NCBI GenBank assembly: GCA_017447865.1
Contig: JAFSMO010000082.1
Location: forward strand, 1 to 51,392
Source of the DNA: Thermoguttaceae bacterium
GTDB lineage: Bacteria > Planctomycetota > Planctomycetia > Pirellulales > Thermoguttaceae
Length of the DNA stretch: 51,392 nt
Direction of reading: 5' to 3'
How positions within the stretch are numbered: position 1 is the first letter of the stretch; every line of letters starts with the position of its first letter. The notes under the pieces are model-generated. The model was not told the DNA's origin. It worked only from the letters and a program-made list of their open reading frames with translations, and made no database searches. The translations under genes were made by a program, and so were the position numbers. Positions 8,452 to 16,801 of the stretch are shown piece by piece.

Positions 8452-11400
8452 TTAAAGGCGTTTCCGCCGAACGGCAAGCAGCGCGGTGCCCAGCAGAAGC
8501 AGGATCCACGCGGAAGGTTCCGGCACGGCCGAGGGGTTCAGAATATAACCGCCGTCGCCGTTGCTGGTGAGGTAGTAGCTCAAATTTCCGCCCAGCGTGG
8601 TGCCGTCCCACGTCAGCATACCCGTATCACCGAGGAACGAATCGATCGCGACCGAGAAGGAATCGCCCGTCGGCTTGATGACGGAACTGCCCGTCATGTC
8701 GAGGAAGTCCAAATTCGTGATCGTGACGTCATTGAGGGCCAGGACCGCATTGTCCGAGAGGGAGATCGAGGTACCGGCCATATCGTACGACTGGTCCGCC
8801 ATTTCGAGCGTGCCCGCCTGAACCTGCACGTCGCCCACGCCGGTCAGAGCGCCGGAGACGGTTTGCGTTCCGAGGCCGGTTTTTACGAGGTCAACGTCAC
8901 GAAGGATGCCGCTGTACGTAAAGGACTGACCGAGCGGAACGTTCAGCGTCAGATTGGCCAGCGAGCCGGTGGAGTCGTAAACCAGCGCGTTCGCACCGTC
9001 CGAACTCAGGCCCCCAACGGTCTGGTCGAAACCGTTGAGATCGACCGAGTTCTGATTGGAGGCCGAAAGGACCGTGAGGGAACCGGTCCCAAAGACGTTT
9101 TCTGCGCCGGCTTTGAGTGTGCCCTGCCCGACGTTCGAGTTTTTCGTGGTGCCGACGACCAGGCCGCCGGAGAAATCGTTCGCGGAGTTTTTCAGCGTGA
9201 TCGTGCCGCTGTCGGTCGCGATGCCGAGCTGGCCCGCGCCGGTGATCTGGCTGGAAACGGTCAGGGATTTGCTGAAGCCGGAACGCAGGGTGCTGAGTTT
9301 GCCTTCGGTCAGCGTGAGGGGCGAGGTGATGTCTGGAGTTCCGTCGCCGCCCATGATCTCACCGCCGCTGAGGATGACCCCCGCTTTCGGCAAGACGGCG
9401 CCGTTCGTAATGACCCATTTCCCGGCAGTCACTTCGACTTTACCGAGGTACGAGGCCGGGACCGTAAAGTAGAAACTGGGGCAGTTCCCGGTCGCATTAT
9501 CCCGGGTAGTGAGCGTTATGACCGTGTTCGCGTCGCCGTTCCCGGAAAGGGTCCCCAGTTCGAGACGCGGCGTGGCGCTTGCGTTGAAAATCACCGTTCC
9601 GCCGTTGGCGGTCGTTTTCAGCGCTGTCCCCAGCTTGACGGCCGTGCCCTCGGAAGTCGTCACGTTCAACGTCCCGCCGTCCAGCGTGTACGAGCCGTTT
9701 TGCGTGGCCGGAGCGCTCGTCAGCGCGAGCGTCCCTTCGCTGATTTTCGCGGCAAAATTCGCGTCGAGTTTGCTCCCGTTGAAGGTCTGTTTGGCCGAGC
9801 CGGTTTTCGTGATGGAAAACTTGCCCGAGATTTGGCCCGCGTAGGACTGGTCGGAGGTCGTGTTGAGCGTCAGCGCGGTCGTGCCGTCCGTTTTGGAGTT
9901 CTTCAGGATCGCGGAAGCGGACGTTCCGGAAAGGCCCGAGAGCGAGGAAAGCGTCACGCCCGGCAGATCGAGCGTTCCGTCGCCGACGGTCATCAGGCCG
10001 GAGAACGTGATGCCGGTGCCGCTGAGAGTCTGCGTTCCCGCGCCGTTTTTCACGAGGTTGATCTTCCCGGAAAGTTTACCGACGTAGGAGTAAGAACTGC
10101 CCTCCGCGACGTTCAGCGTGAGCGTGCTGGCGGTCGAGCTGGAGTTTTTGATGTCGGCCGCGGCCTGCGTCGTGGAAAGGCCCGCAATCGGTCGCGTCGT
10201 AATGCTGTAGCCCGCCAGATCCAGCTTCGATTTTGAGTTTGTAACAGTCACCAGCCCCGAACCAAGTGCGTTGTTCGCGCCGAGTTTCACCGTGGCGGAA
10301 TTACTATCGCCCACGTTATAAGCGACGCCAAGATTCAGGCCGCCGGAGAACGTGTTGCCGCTGTTCGCGAAAACGAACGTTGCGTTATCGCCGGAAATGC
10401 CGAGTTCCCCCGTGCCGGTGATGGTGCCGGTCAGTTTGTAAGAGGAAGACCCACCGCCGCCGGGACGAATCGAGCCGCCGTTGGATGTGACTTCAAAATT
10501 ATTCGGAACGGTCACGCTTGAGTTGGTTATGTTCATCATGAACGTTCCGCCGTCCAGAATGATCGTGCCGGAAGGAAGCTGGTTGGAGTTCGTCACGCTC
10601 CATTTTCCGGCGGAGAGCCTGATCTTCCCGGGGTAATCGGTGACCGATGCGATTTTCAGTGTGTTGCAGTTTCCGGTTGGGTTCGTAATGCCGTTGAAGG
10701 TGAAAACCGTGTCGGCCGTCGTCGTTTCGTCGCCTTTGAGCGTGACGGAAATCGGAGTGGTTCCGCTCGCGCGCCAGTCGAGCGTTCCGCCGTCTTTCTG
10801 GACGGTCAGCACGATGCCGCTTGAAGTATCCGCCGAGAGGGTCCCACCGTTGAGCGTCGCTGCGCTGTAGGAACTCACGCCGTCCGCCAGTTTGAGGGTC
10901 CCGCCCGTGATGGTCGTCGTGCCGGTGTAGCCCTTGGCGGAAGCGCCGAGGATCTGCGTTCCTGCGCCGCCTTTCACGAGGTTGATGTTCCCGGAAAGTT
11001 TACCGACGTAGGAATACGATTTGCCGTCCGGGACGTTTAGCGTGAGCGTGCTGGCGGTCGAGCTTGAGTTTTTGATGTCGGCCGCGGTCAGCGTCGTGGA
11101 AAGGCCCGCGATGGGAGTCGTCGTGACGCTGTAGCCCGCCAGATCCAGCGTCGCGCCGGCGTTGGTGACGGTCACCACCCCGGAACCGAGCGCGTTGTCC
11201 GCGCCGAGTTTCACGACGGCAGAGTCTCCGCTGGCGTTGTACGGGACGCCGAGGTTCAGACCGCCGGAGAACGTGTTGCCGCTGTTTGCTAAAACGAACG
11301 TCGTGTTATCGCAGGAAATGCCGAGTTCGCCCGTGCCGGTGATGGTACCGGTCAGTTTGTAAACGCGGGAACCGCCGCCGCCAGGTCGTAAAGAACCACC

Positions 11401-12711
11401 GGCGGACGTGATTTCAAAATTGTTCGGGACGGTAAATTCCGATCCTGACTGGATGTTCATCATGAACGTTCCACCGTCCAGAATGATCGTGCCGGAGGGA
11501 AGCTGGTTGGTATTATCCACGCTCCATTTTCCGCCGGAGAGCCTGATTTTCCCGGGGTAATCGGTGACCGACGAGATTTTCAGCGTGTTGCAGTTCCCGG
11601 TCGGATTCGTGATTCCGTTGAACGTGAAGACCGTGTCGGCCGTCGTCGTACTGTCACCTTTCAGAGCGACGGAAACCGCGGTGGTTCCGCTCGCGCGCCA
11701 GTCGAATGTTCCGCCGTCTTTCTGGACGGTCAGCGTGATGCCGCTTGAAGTATCCACCGAGAGGGTCCCACCGTTGAGTGTCGCAGCGCTGTAGGAACTC
11801 ACGCCGTCCGCCAATTTGAGGGTCCCGCCCGTGACGGTCGTCTTGCCGGTGTAGCCCTTGGCGGAAGCGCCGAAAATCTGCGTTCCCTCGCCGCTTTTCA
11901 CGATGGAAATGGCTCCAGAGATGGCGCCGCTGTAGGTGTATTCTGCCCCGGCGGGGACGTTCAGCGTCAGGGTCGGCGAGCCGCTCGAGGTCGTCACGGT
12001 GCCCGTGGTCGCGTCGAGTCCGCCGATGGTGATCGTTTGGCCTTGCAGATCCAGAGTGCCCTCTGAAGCAGAGAACGAAACGGAGCCGGTCCCCAGTGGT
12101 GTGCCGTTGGCGGCATTGGAACCAATGTTGATCTTGTACGCGACGACCGTTCCGCCGGTGTACGTGTTGGCGGCGTTATTAATGACGACGGGCCCATTAT
12201 CCTTGATGTCCTTCAAAACGCCGGAAACGCCGGTGTAGTCGGAAATCACGCCGCTGAGCGTCAGCGTCGTGCTCCAGCCGGCCTTGAATCCACCCGCGCC
12301 CGTTCCGAGCTGGATGTTCTGCGTGTAGTTCGACGCACCGCCGGAGTTCATGAGGTTTCCGCCGTTTTGCAGAAGGATCGTCCCCGAGCCCATGTTGCCA
12401 GAGGAGGAAATTCGGGCAGAATCCACGACCAGCGTCCCGGTGAAGCCGCTGTTGTTCGTACTGATGTTGATGCGGCCCTCCGGTCCCTTCAGGATCACGG
12501 TTCCATCTCCGGAGTAGGTGAATCCCGAAAGGCTTGACCCCGCCGCGATCGACGGGAAATTGACCGTGTACGTGTTGCCCGCGGTCGTCGTGAGATTCAA
12601 AGCCTGATCCGCCGTGGTGAGCGTGTAGGAAAAGTCCTCCGCGAAGACCGGCGACGCCAAAAGGGCCAGGAACAGGACGAATGATTTGAAGGAGTGACGC
12701 ATGATTTTCAT
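8452..12711 (-). CDS. PEP-CTERM autotransporter-strand repeat protein
   Basis: Very large exported surface or matrix protein of about 1,419 aa. Seen: a signal peptide (about 1-24, ending SPVFA); a long series of autotransporter-associated beta-strand repeats (patterns such as GYTG-TTTITGGTLKL and GNTFSGGLNLG) predicted to form a right-handed beta-helix; and a C-terminal PEP-CTERM sorting signal with VPEP, a hydrophobic helix and the basic end RRKRL. PEP-CTERM proteins are known exosortase substrates; no exosortase is in the window. I start at ATG 12711, where AGGGG precedes it by about 6 nt; the longer frame to 12885 overlaps the upstream gene's coding sequence. It follows a DUF1559 gene by 74 nt on the same strand, so they are probably co-transcribed. 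It contains a near-identical 308-residue tandem duplication, listed separately. Substrate or ligand unknown. Confidence 0.88.
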   Translation of the reverse strand: MKIMRHSFKSFVLFLALLASPVFAEDFSYTLTTADQALNLTTTAGNTYTVNFPSIAAGSSLSGFTYSGDGTVILKGPEGRINISTNNSGFTGTLVVDSARISSSGNMGSGTILLQNGGNLMNSGGASNYTQNIQLGTGAGGFKAGWSTTLTLSGVISDYTGVSGVLKDIKDNGPVVINNAANTYTGGTVVAYKINIGSNAANGTPLGTGSVSFSASEGTLDLQGQTITIGGLDATTGTVTTSSGSPTLTLNVPAGAEYTYSGAISGAISIVKSGEGTQIFGASAKGYTGKTTVTGGTLKLADGVSSYSAATLNGGTLSVDTSSGITLTVQKDGGTFDWRASGTTAVSVALKGDSTTTADTVFTFNGITNPTGNCNTLKISSVTDYPGKIRLSGGKWSVDNTNQLPSGTIILDGGTFMMNIQSGSEFTVPNNFEITSAGGSLRPGGGGSRVYKLTGTITGTGELGISCDNTTFVLANSGNTFSGGLNLGVPYNASGDSAVVKLGADNALGSGVVTVTNAGATLDLAGYSVTTTPIAGLSTTLTAADIKNSSSTASTLTLNVPDGKSYSYVGKLSGNINLVKGGAGTQILGASAKGYTGTTTITGGTLKLADGVSSYSAATLNGGTLSADTSSGIVLTVQKDGGTLDWRASGTTPISVTLKGDETTTADTVFTFNGITNPTGNCNTLKIASVTDYPGKIRLSAGKWSVTNSNQLPSGTIILDGGTFMMNITNSSVTVPNNFEVTSNGGSIRPGGGGSSSYKLTGTITGTGELGISGDNATFVFANSGNTFSGGLNLGVAYNVGDSNSATVKLGANNALGSGLVTVTNSKSKLDLAGYSITTRPIAGLSTTQAAADIKNSSSTASTLTLNVAEGSSYSYVGKLSGKINLVKNGAGTQTLSGTGITFSGLMTVGDGTLDLPGVTLSSLSGLSGTSASAILKNSKTDGTTALTLNTTSDQSYAGQISGKFSITKTGSAKQTFNGSKLDANFAAKISEGTLALTSAPATQNGSYTLDGGTLNVTTSEGTAVKLGTALKTTANGGTVIFNASATPRLELGTLSGNGDANTVITLTTRDNATGNCPSFYFTVPASYLGKVEVTAGKWVITNGAVLPKAGVILSGGEIMGGDGTPDITSPLTLTEGKLSTLRSGFSKSLTVSSQITGAGQLGIATDSGTITLKNSANDFSGGLVVGTTKNSNVGQGTLKAGAENVFGTGSLTVLSASNQNSVDLNGFDQTVGGLSSDGANALVYDSTGSLANLTLNVPLGQSFTYSGILRDVDLVKTGLGTQTVSGALTGVGDVQVQAGTLEMADQSYDMAGTSISLSDNAVLALNDVTITNLDFLDMTGSSVIKPTGDSFSVAIDSFLGDTGMLTWDGTTLGGNLSYYLTSNGDGGYILNPSAVPEPSAWILLLLGTALLAVRRKRL
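10009..11856 (-). repeat. Tandem 924-bp intragenic duplication
   Basis: Two adjacent units offset by exactly 924 bp (308 codons) share long identical runs; for example the stretch at 11761 recurs at 10837. Each unit runs from a GYTG motif to GAGTQ. A third, much more diverged unit (about 9000-9700) keeps only the pattern. Unit edges are approximate. Confidence 0.85.
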
Positions 12712-12785
12712 ATTAAGCCCCTGAAACGGGACGTCTGTAAAATGGTTTCGGGACTCCCGGTCCCGTGGATTTTCTGTAAATGCGA

Positions 12786-13754
12786 CTAATCGATCGTGAC
12801 CGGCTGACCGTCCGCCTTGCGGCCAAGGCAGCCCCACGTTTCCAGGTCGATGCTGTACGAAATGCGCTGGACGGAACCGTCGCACAAAGCGATCCCAAAC
12901 GAGCCAGCGTGCGTGCTTCCGAAAAGGGTCGTGCTCGCGTAGCCGGCCCGGTCCTGACGCGGGGCGAAGGCCGTGTCGGTCCGCGAGGTTCTGCGAAGCC
13001 GATCGTTATCCGTGCCGCACCAGATGGTCTGGTCGTCGCCGTCCTCGCCGGCCGCGTAGCCTTCCGGACGGATGTACTTCTCGCCGACGAGCATCGTGTT
13101 GGACGTTCCGTCACGAATTTCCCCGATGGTGACCGCGCTCGTGCCGTAGATCACGCCGTATTTTTCGCTTTCCGCGATGGTCAGCTTGCCGATGTTTTTC
13201 TTCGCGTCCGCATAACTGCCGGGCTGGTAGTAAAAATACGCGTCCGCGGCATTCCCCGCATAGTCCGTCTTGGCCGACTGTTTCAGGCGTGTACGGTTCG
13301 CATTGCTGCAGCTCGTTCCCGCGTGCGGGTAAAGCATCGCCGGACGGCGTGACGGGCAGTAAAAAGTCGAGACCGGCATCTCGCATCGGGTGATGGCCTG
13401 CTCGTACTGCGTGCCGCTTTTCGGGTCCTCAACGCCGTCCTGGCCGAGCGCCCAAAGCGCCTGCTGCTCCATAAACGGCAGAAGCGAGTAAGTCCACGTG
13501 CCGGACTGGAGGCGGAACCCCAAATCCGCGTCCGCCTCAAAAGACCAGTGCCAACCGGCGGAGGGGAAGTGTTTGTCCGTGGACTCCAGGTTCAGCGCCG
13601 CCAGGCCCTGCTGCTTCAAATTATTGCCGCACTGCATCTGACGGGCCGCTTCACGGGCCTGCTGGACTGCGGGAAGGAGGAGTCCGACCAACATTCCAAT
13701 GATCGCAATGACCACCAAAAGCTCAACGAGCGTAAAACCAAATGAACGTTTCAT
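12786..13754 (-). CDS. DUF1559 prepilin-type protein
   Basis: Exported pseudopilin-like protein of 322 aa from the family greatly expanded in planctomycetes. Seen: a canonical type IV prepilin leader and helix (GFTLVELLVVIAIIGMLVGL at residues 6-25) with Gly-Phe cleavage context and Glu at +5; QQAREAARQMQCGNNLKQ right after the helix; DGTSNTMLVGEKY in the middle; and the C-terminal H-x9-DG signature (HAGSFGIALCDG). Exact role is unknown; such genes often sit beside secretion or surface-protein genes. Here it is first in a likely two-gene unit with the PEP-CTERM protein. No clear SD precedes the ATG. Confidence 0.93.
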   Translation of the reverse strand: MKRSFGFTLVELLVVIAIIGMLVGLLLPAVQQAREAARQMQCGNNLKQQGLAALNLESTDKHFPSAGWHWSFEADADLGFRLQSGTWTYSLLPFMEQQALWALGQDGVEDPKSGTQYEQAITRCEMPVSTFYCPSRRPAMLYPHAGTSCSNANRTRLKQSAKTDYAGNAADAYFYYQPGSYADAKKNIGKLTIAESEKYGVIYGTSAVTIGEIRDGTSNTMLVGEKYIRPEGYAAGEDGDDQTIWCGTDNDRLRRTSRTDTAFAPRQDRAGYASTTLFGSTHAGSFGIALCDGSVQRISYSIDLETWGCLGRKADGQPVTID

Positions 13755-13871
13755 AAGCGTGTTTTTCGAGTTAAAACGGAACCATACATCAATATTTTAC
13801 GCGAGTTTGAGAAAAAATCAGAATCTTTTCAGGAAAATTTCAAAAAATTTTTTAAATCGTCAGAAATTGAC

Positions 13872-13899
13872 AAAAAAAGCGGCCGAAATGACCGCTTTA
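13872..13899 (-). terminator. Terminator of the 13.9-16.6 kb operon
   Basis: Minus-strand AAAGCGG and CCGCTTT form a 7-bp stem with a 9-nt loop followed by a run of T. Confidence 0.8.
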
Positions 13900-13930
13900 T
13901 GAGTAATCAGGACCAACGAAGATGGACCAT

Positions 13931-14203
13931 TTACTGAACTGTCCCCTGGACCGTTTCGCCGTCAACATTCAGATGGACCGTTTCCGGCACAGCCGGTGAA
14001 GCTTGCTCCTGCGACTTTTGCATGTGCACTTGCGCGGGTGGATTCAACCGGGGCGCAAACGCTTCCTCCGGCAGAGGCGGGAGTTTGGGCGTTAACAGAC
14101 GCACACCCCAAATCAGGAAAAACAGACCCGCCAGCACGATGACAAAAAGGGCCACCCGAACCCAATTCCCAATCCTGATGTTTTGCTGAATTTCATTCTT
14201 CAT
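13931..14203 (-). CDS. Small single-pass membrane protein, unknown
   Basis: Ninety residues with one transmembrane helix (about 12-34, VALFVIVLAGLFFLIW) and a Pro-rich outer segment ending in an acidic and Thr/Val-rich tail. I prefer the second ATG (14203), with AAGGA 11 nt upstream; the ATG at 14215 overlaps that SD. It lies 20 nt after the stop of the J-like protein gene and before a terminator, so it is the last gene of that operon and may be an accessory subunit. No family recognised. Confidence 0.6.
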   Translation of the reverse strand: MKNEIQQNIRIGNWVRVALFVIVLAGLFFLIWGVRLLTPKLPPLPEEAFAPRLNPPAQVHMQKSQEQASPAVPETVHLNVDGETVQGTVQ

Positions 14204-14223
14204 TTTAAGGCTCATCCTTTTTG

Positions 14224-16647
14224 TTATTCGTCATCGTCGTCGTCATCGTCGTCACCCGTGCTGAGCTCCAACTCTTGACCTTCCCCAAGGAACGATTCCT
14301 GAGGAGCTTCTTCCTTTGCTGCAGCAGCGGCCGGAGTGGCAGCAGGCGCAGCCGCAGGGGTCGCGGCAGGTGCGGCCGCAGGGGTAGGAACGACGACTGG
14401 CTCCAGGGCATTTTCCCATTCATCCAGAGGACGTGTCGGAGCATTCCGGTAGAAACTCTCCAAAATCAGCGTCGTCAGTGCCGTGCAGTACAAACGACCT
14501 CCTTCGTCGTTCACCACTTCACCGGCAAAATACCAACTTCCTTTTTCAAGTTTGTCCGTGGCCTGCGCCTTGAGGTACGGTCCCAAAACCTTTTTACGCC
14601 AGTTCTTCCAGGAATCACCCCGCAGGTCACGCGCGTACATCGTACAAATGAAGTTTTCCTGAAGCTGGCTCTCGTCGTACTCCGCGAGAATCAGCTCCAA
14701 AAGGTACGCCGACTCCGCGTAGGTCGGGAAATCGTCACCAAAAATCTGGATTCCGAAAAGCGCTGTGCGAATCTCACGAACTTCCGATTTGGTCAAACCC
14801 ACAAAATTCTTGTGGCCGGCACTGATTCTCTTAATGGCCTTGGCAAGATAATCATTTGCATTTTCAATGGTTTCTTTGGGAACCGGAACTTCAGCCGCCT
14901 TGGCCGCCTGAAGGGCAATGAGGTTCCAAACCGTCGAAATGATGGCGGAGGTGTGATCCGCACGTTTGGTCTTGAGCATGCAGTCCACATTCAAGCCCCG
15001 CTCCACCGCAGGAAATCCACCGTCGAGATTCTGCTGCCGCACGATGTGACGGACCAACGCCTTCGCAAAAACCTCGTACAGTTCCAGGTTCTTTTCCTTG
15101 CGGTCGTTCATCTCACGGGAAATCGCGATGTAGTTGCAAACGGCAGTCGTTCCCCACGCATGCGGATGGAAAGCGGCGTTTTCGTTCTCCTCGATGACCA
15201 GCGAGGCTTCCAGCTTTTTGGCGTGTTCATAATTCGCCGGAAGAACCTGCTCGTCACTGGCCGGCTTCGCGTTGTACATCAGGAAATTAATGGCCTTGGC
15301 GAAGTTCTGCTTTTCTTTCTGGTCGATCTGGCCCGAACCAAAGATCGCCATCAGCGAAAGCGACGTGGCGGAAATGTAGTTCTGCTTGGCCAAACCGGGA
15401 TTTTGGACTTTCTTGTAACCCGCGCCTTTTTTGGCTTGCGAGTGGTCGAAAGACCAATAATTCACCCCAAGTTTGGAGTTCCGGATCATCTTGTCGTTCA
15501 GCCATTCCACCGCCTGCATGATTTCAGGCTGGACCTGATCATTGGCACCATAGAATTTCAGCATTTTCTCCCGTTTGGGTTCCATCCAGAGAGAAATGCC
15601 AGTCCCGAGCTTCTTGATCTCATCGTCCGGGATTCCCGAATCGGTCTTTTCTTTCGTTTTCGGTTCGCTGGAGTCTTTTTCCGGTTTGGAAACGGGCTTC
15701 TCTTTCGTCGTTTCTTCGGTTTCCTTGGTCTTTTCCGTGTCCTCCGAAGCTTCGGCATCCGCGTCGTCTTCAGCGTCCTGCGCGTCGGTCTTTTCAGTAT
15801 CTTCCGCGGAATCGTCCTTTACTTCATCAGCGCTTTCAGCTTTGGCTGCAGGAGTAGTTGTAGCAGGCTTTTCCACCTCAACGTCCGTTTTGGGCGCGGG
15901 TTTTTCTTTTACGGGTTTCTTCTCACCAGGCGTAGAATCGTCCAGAATGTGCTCCTGAACCGAGCGTTCCGGGAACGTTTCCTCGTCGCCATCCAGGCTG
16001 AATTCTTCGGGATTGATGGTGCCATTATCCTCATTGCTCGTGTTCGTCGTTTGCGCAATTTCGGGTTTTTCTTTGGAACCAGACGAAATCATGACGGCAA
16101 GTGCAATAATCGCCACCGCGATCACACCGATCACAATATACAATTTGGTCGAATCATCGTTCGAGTGCGAGTGTTTCTTGACCGAAGGTTTGGTTGACGA
16201 AGCTCCCAAAATCGGAGGTGCGGGCGGTGCGGGCGGTGCCGGAGGCATTGGACGCGCAGGCGGTGCCGGCGGCGGGACAGGAACCCCACCCATGCCCATC
16301 TGCTGCGGAGGCATTTGCTGCCCCATGCCCATCTGGTACGGCGGGGGCGTCACCGGCGCTGGCGGGTACAGCTTCGCACGAAGTTTAGCATCATAATCCG
16401 CACGTTTTTTCGGGTCCAGAAGCGTTACACGCGCCGCGGAAAGTTCGTTGAGGAGCTTTTGAGACTCGGCAGAATGCTTACCGCCCTGGAAGGTTCGAAT
16501 ATGAGCCATCTGACGGTCAGCCGCATTGGAAATTACGTCCCGGCTCTCTTCGAACAGGGCAATACCCAGAAGGCGGTAGTGGTTTGGCGGCTGCTCCGCT
16601 GGAGCAATTCCTAACCAGGTATGATACGGATCAAATGTGTTCGACAT
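14224..16647 (-). CDS. J-like domain / TM / prenyltransferase-like barrel protein
   Basis: Planctomycete-specific architecture, about 807 aa. Seen: an N-terminal J-like domain (1-95) opening with SNTFDPYHTWLGIAPAEQ and NHYRLLGI but lacking HPD; a Pro/Gly/Met linker; one transmembrane helix (about 165-187, KLYIVIGVIAVAIIALAVMI); a long Glu/Asp/Lys/Thr-rich disordered tract (about 190-345); then a helical domain with QQNLDGGFPA and a terminal GSWYFAG...GGRLYCTALTTLIL block, resembling the alpha/alpha toroid of prenyltransferase/squalene-oxidase repeats; and an Ala/Pro-rich tail ending in a run of eight Asp. Start chosen at ATG 16647 because family members begin at this motif; a GTG 25 codons upstream is less likely. 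Membrane-anchored, function unknown. Followed in the same operon by a small membrane protein. Confidence 0.8.
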   Translation of the reverse strand: MSNTFDPYHTWLGIAPAEQPPNHYRLLGIALFEESRDVISNAADRQMAHIRTFQGGKHSAESQKLLNELSAARVTLLDPKKRADYDAKLRAKLYPPAPVTPPPYQMGMGQQMPPQQMGMGGVPVPPPAPPARPMPPAPPAPPAPPILGASSTKPSVKKHSHSNDDSTKLYIVIGVIAVAIIALAVMISSGSKEKPEIAQTTNTSNEDNGTINPEEFSLDGDEETFPERSVQEHILDDSTPGEKKPVKEKPAPKTDVEVEKPATTTPAAKAESADEVKDDSAEDTEKTDAQDAEDDADAEASEDTEKTKETEETTKEKPVSKPEKDSSEPKTKEKTDSGIPDDEIKKLGTGISLWMEPKREKMLKFYGANDQVQPEIMQAVEWLNDKMIRNSKLGVNYWSFDHSQAKKGAGYKKVQNPGLAKQNYISATSLSLMAIFGSGQIDQKEKQNFAKAINFLMYNAKPASDEQVLPANYEHAKKLEASLVIEENENAAFHPHAWGTTAVCNYIAISREMNDRKEKNLELYEVFAKALVRHIVRQQNLDGGFPAVERGLNVDCMLKTKRADHTSAIISTVWNLIALQAAKAAEVPVPKETIENANDYLAKAIKRISAGHKNFVGLTKSEVREIRTALFGIQIFGDDFPTYAESAYLLELILAEYDESQLQENFICTMYARDLRGDSWKNWRKKVLGPYLKAQATDKLEKGSWYFAGEVVNDEGGRLYCTALTTLILESFYRNAPTRPLDEWENALEPVVVPTPAAAPAATPAAAPAATPAAAAAKEEAPQESFLGEGQELELSTGDDDDDDDDE

Positions 16648-16801
16648 AATGGACTCTTGTGCGGGTGAATCTTCTTTGAATTTTGTGGCTGACTCTTCTG
16701 CCTGTTCGTCCTGAAAAACCACGTCCCGAAATTCGTTTTATTTATTCTACTACGCTTTCCTCACTCTGTAAAGGGGGAAAAGGAACAAACGGGCGAAATT
16801 T

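Noticed and set aside
8863..10236. 457-codon plus-strand ORF inside the PEP-CTERM gene
   Set aside because: Antisense frame opened by GC-rich repeated codons; Arg/Gly-rich, no recognizable domain.
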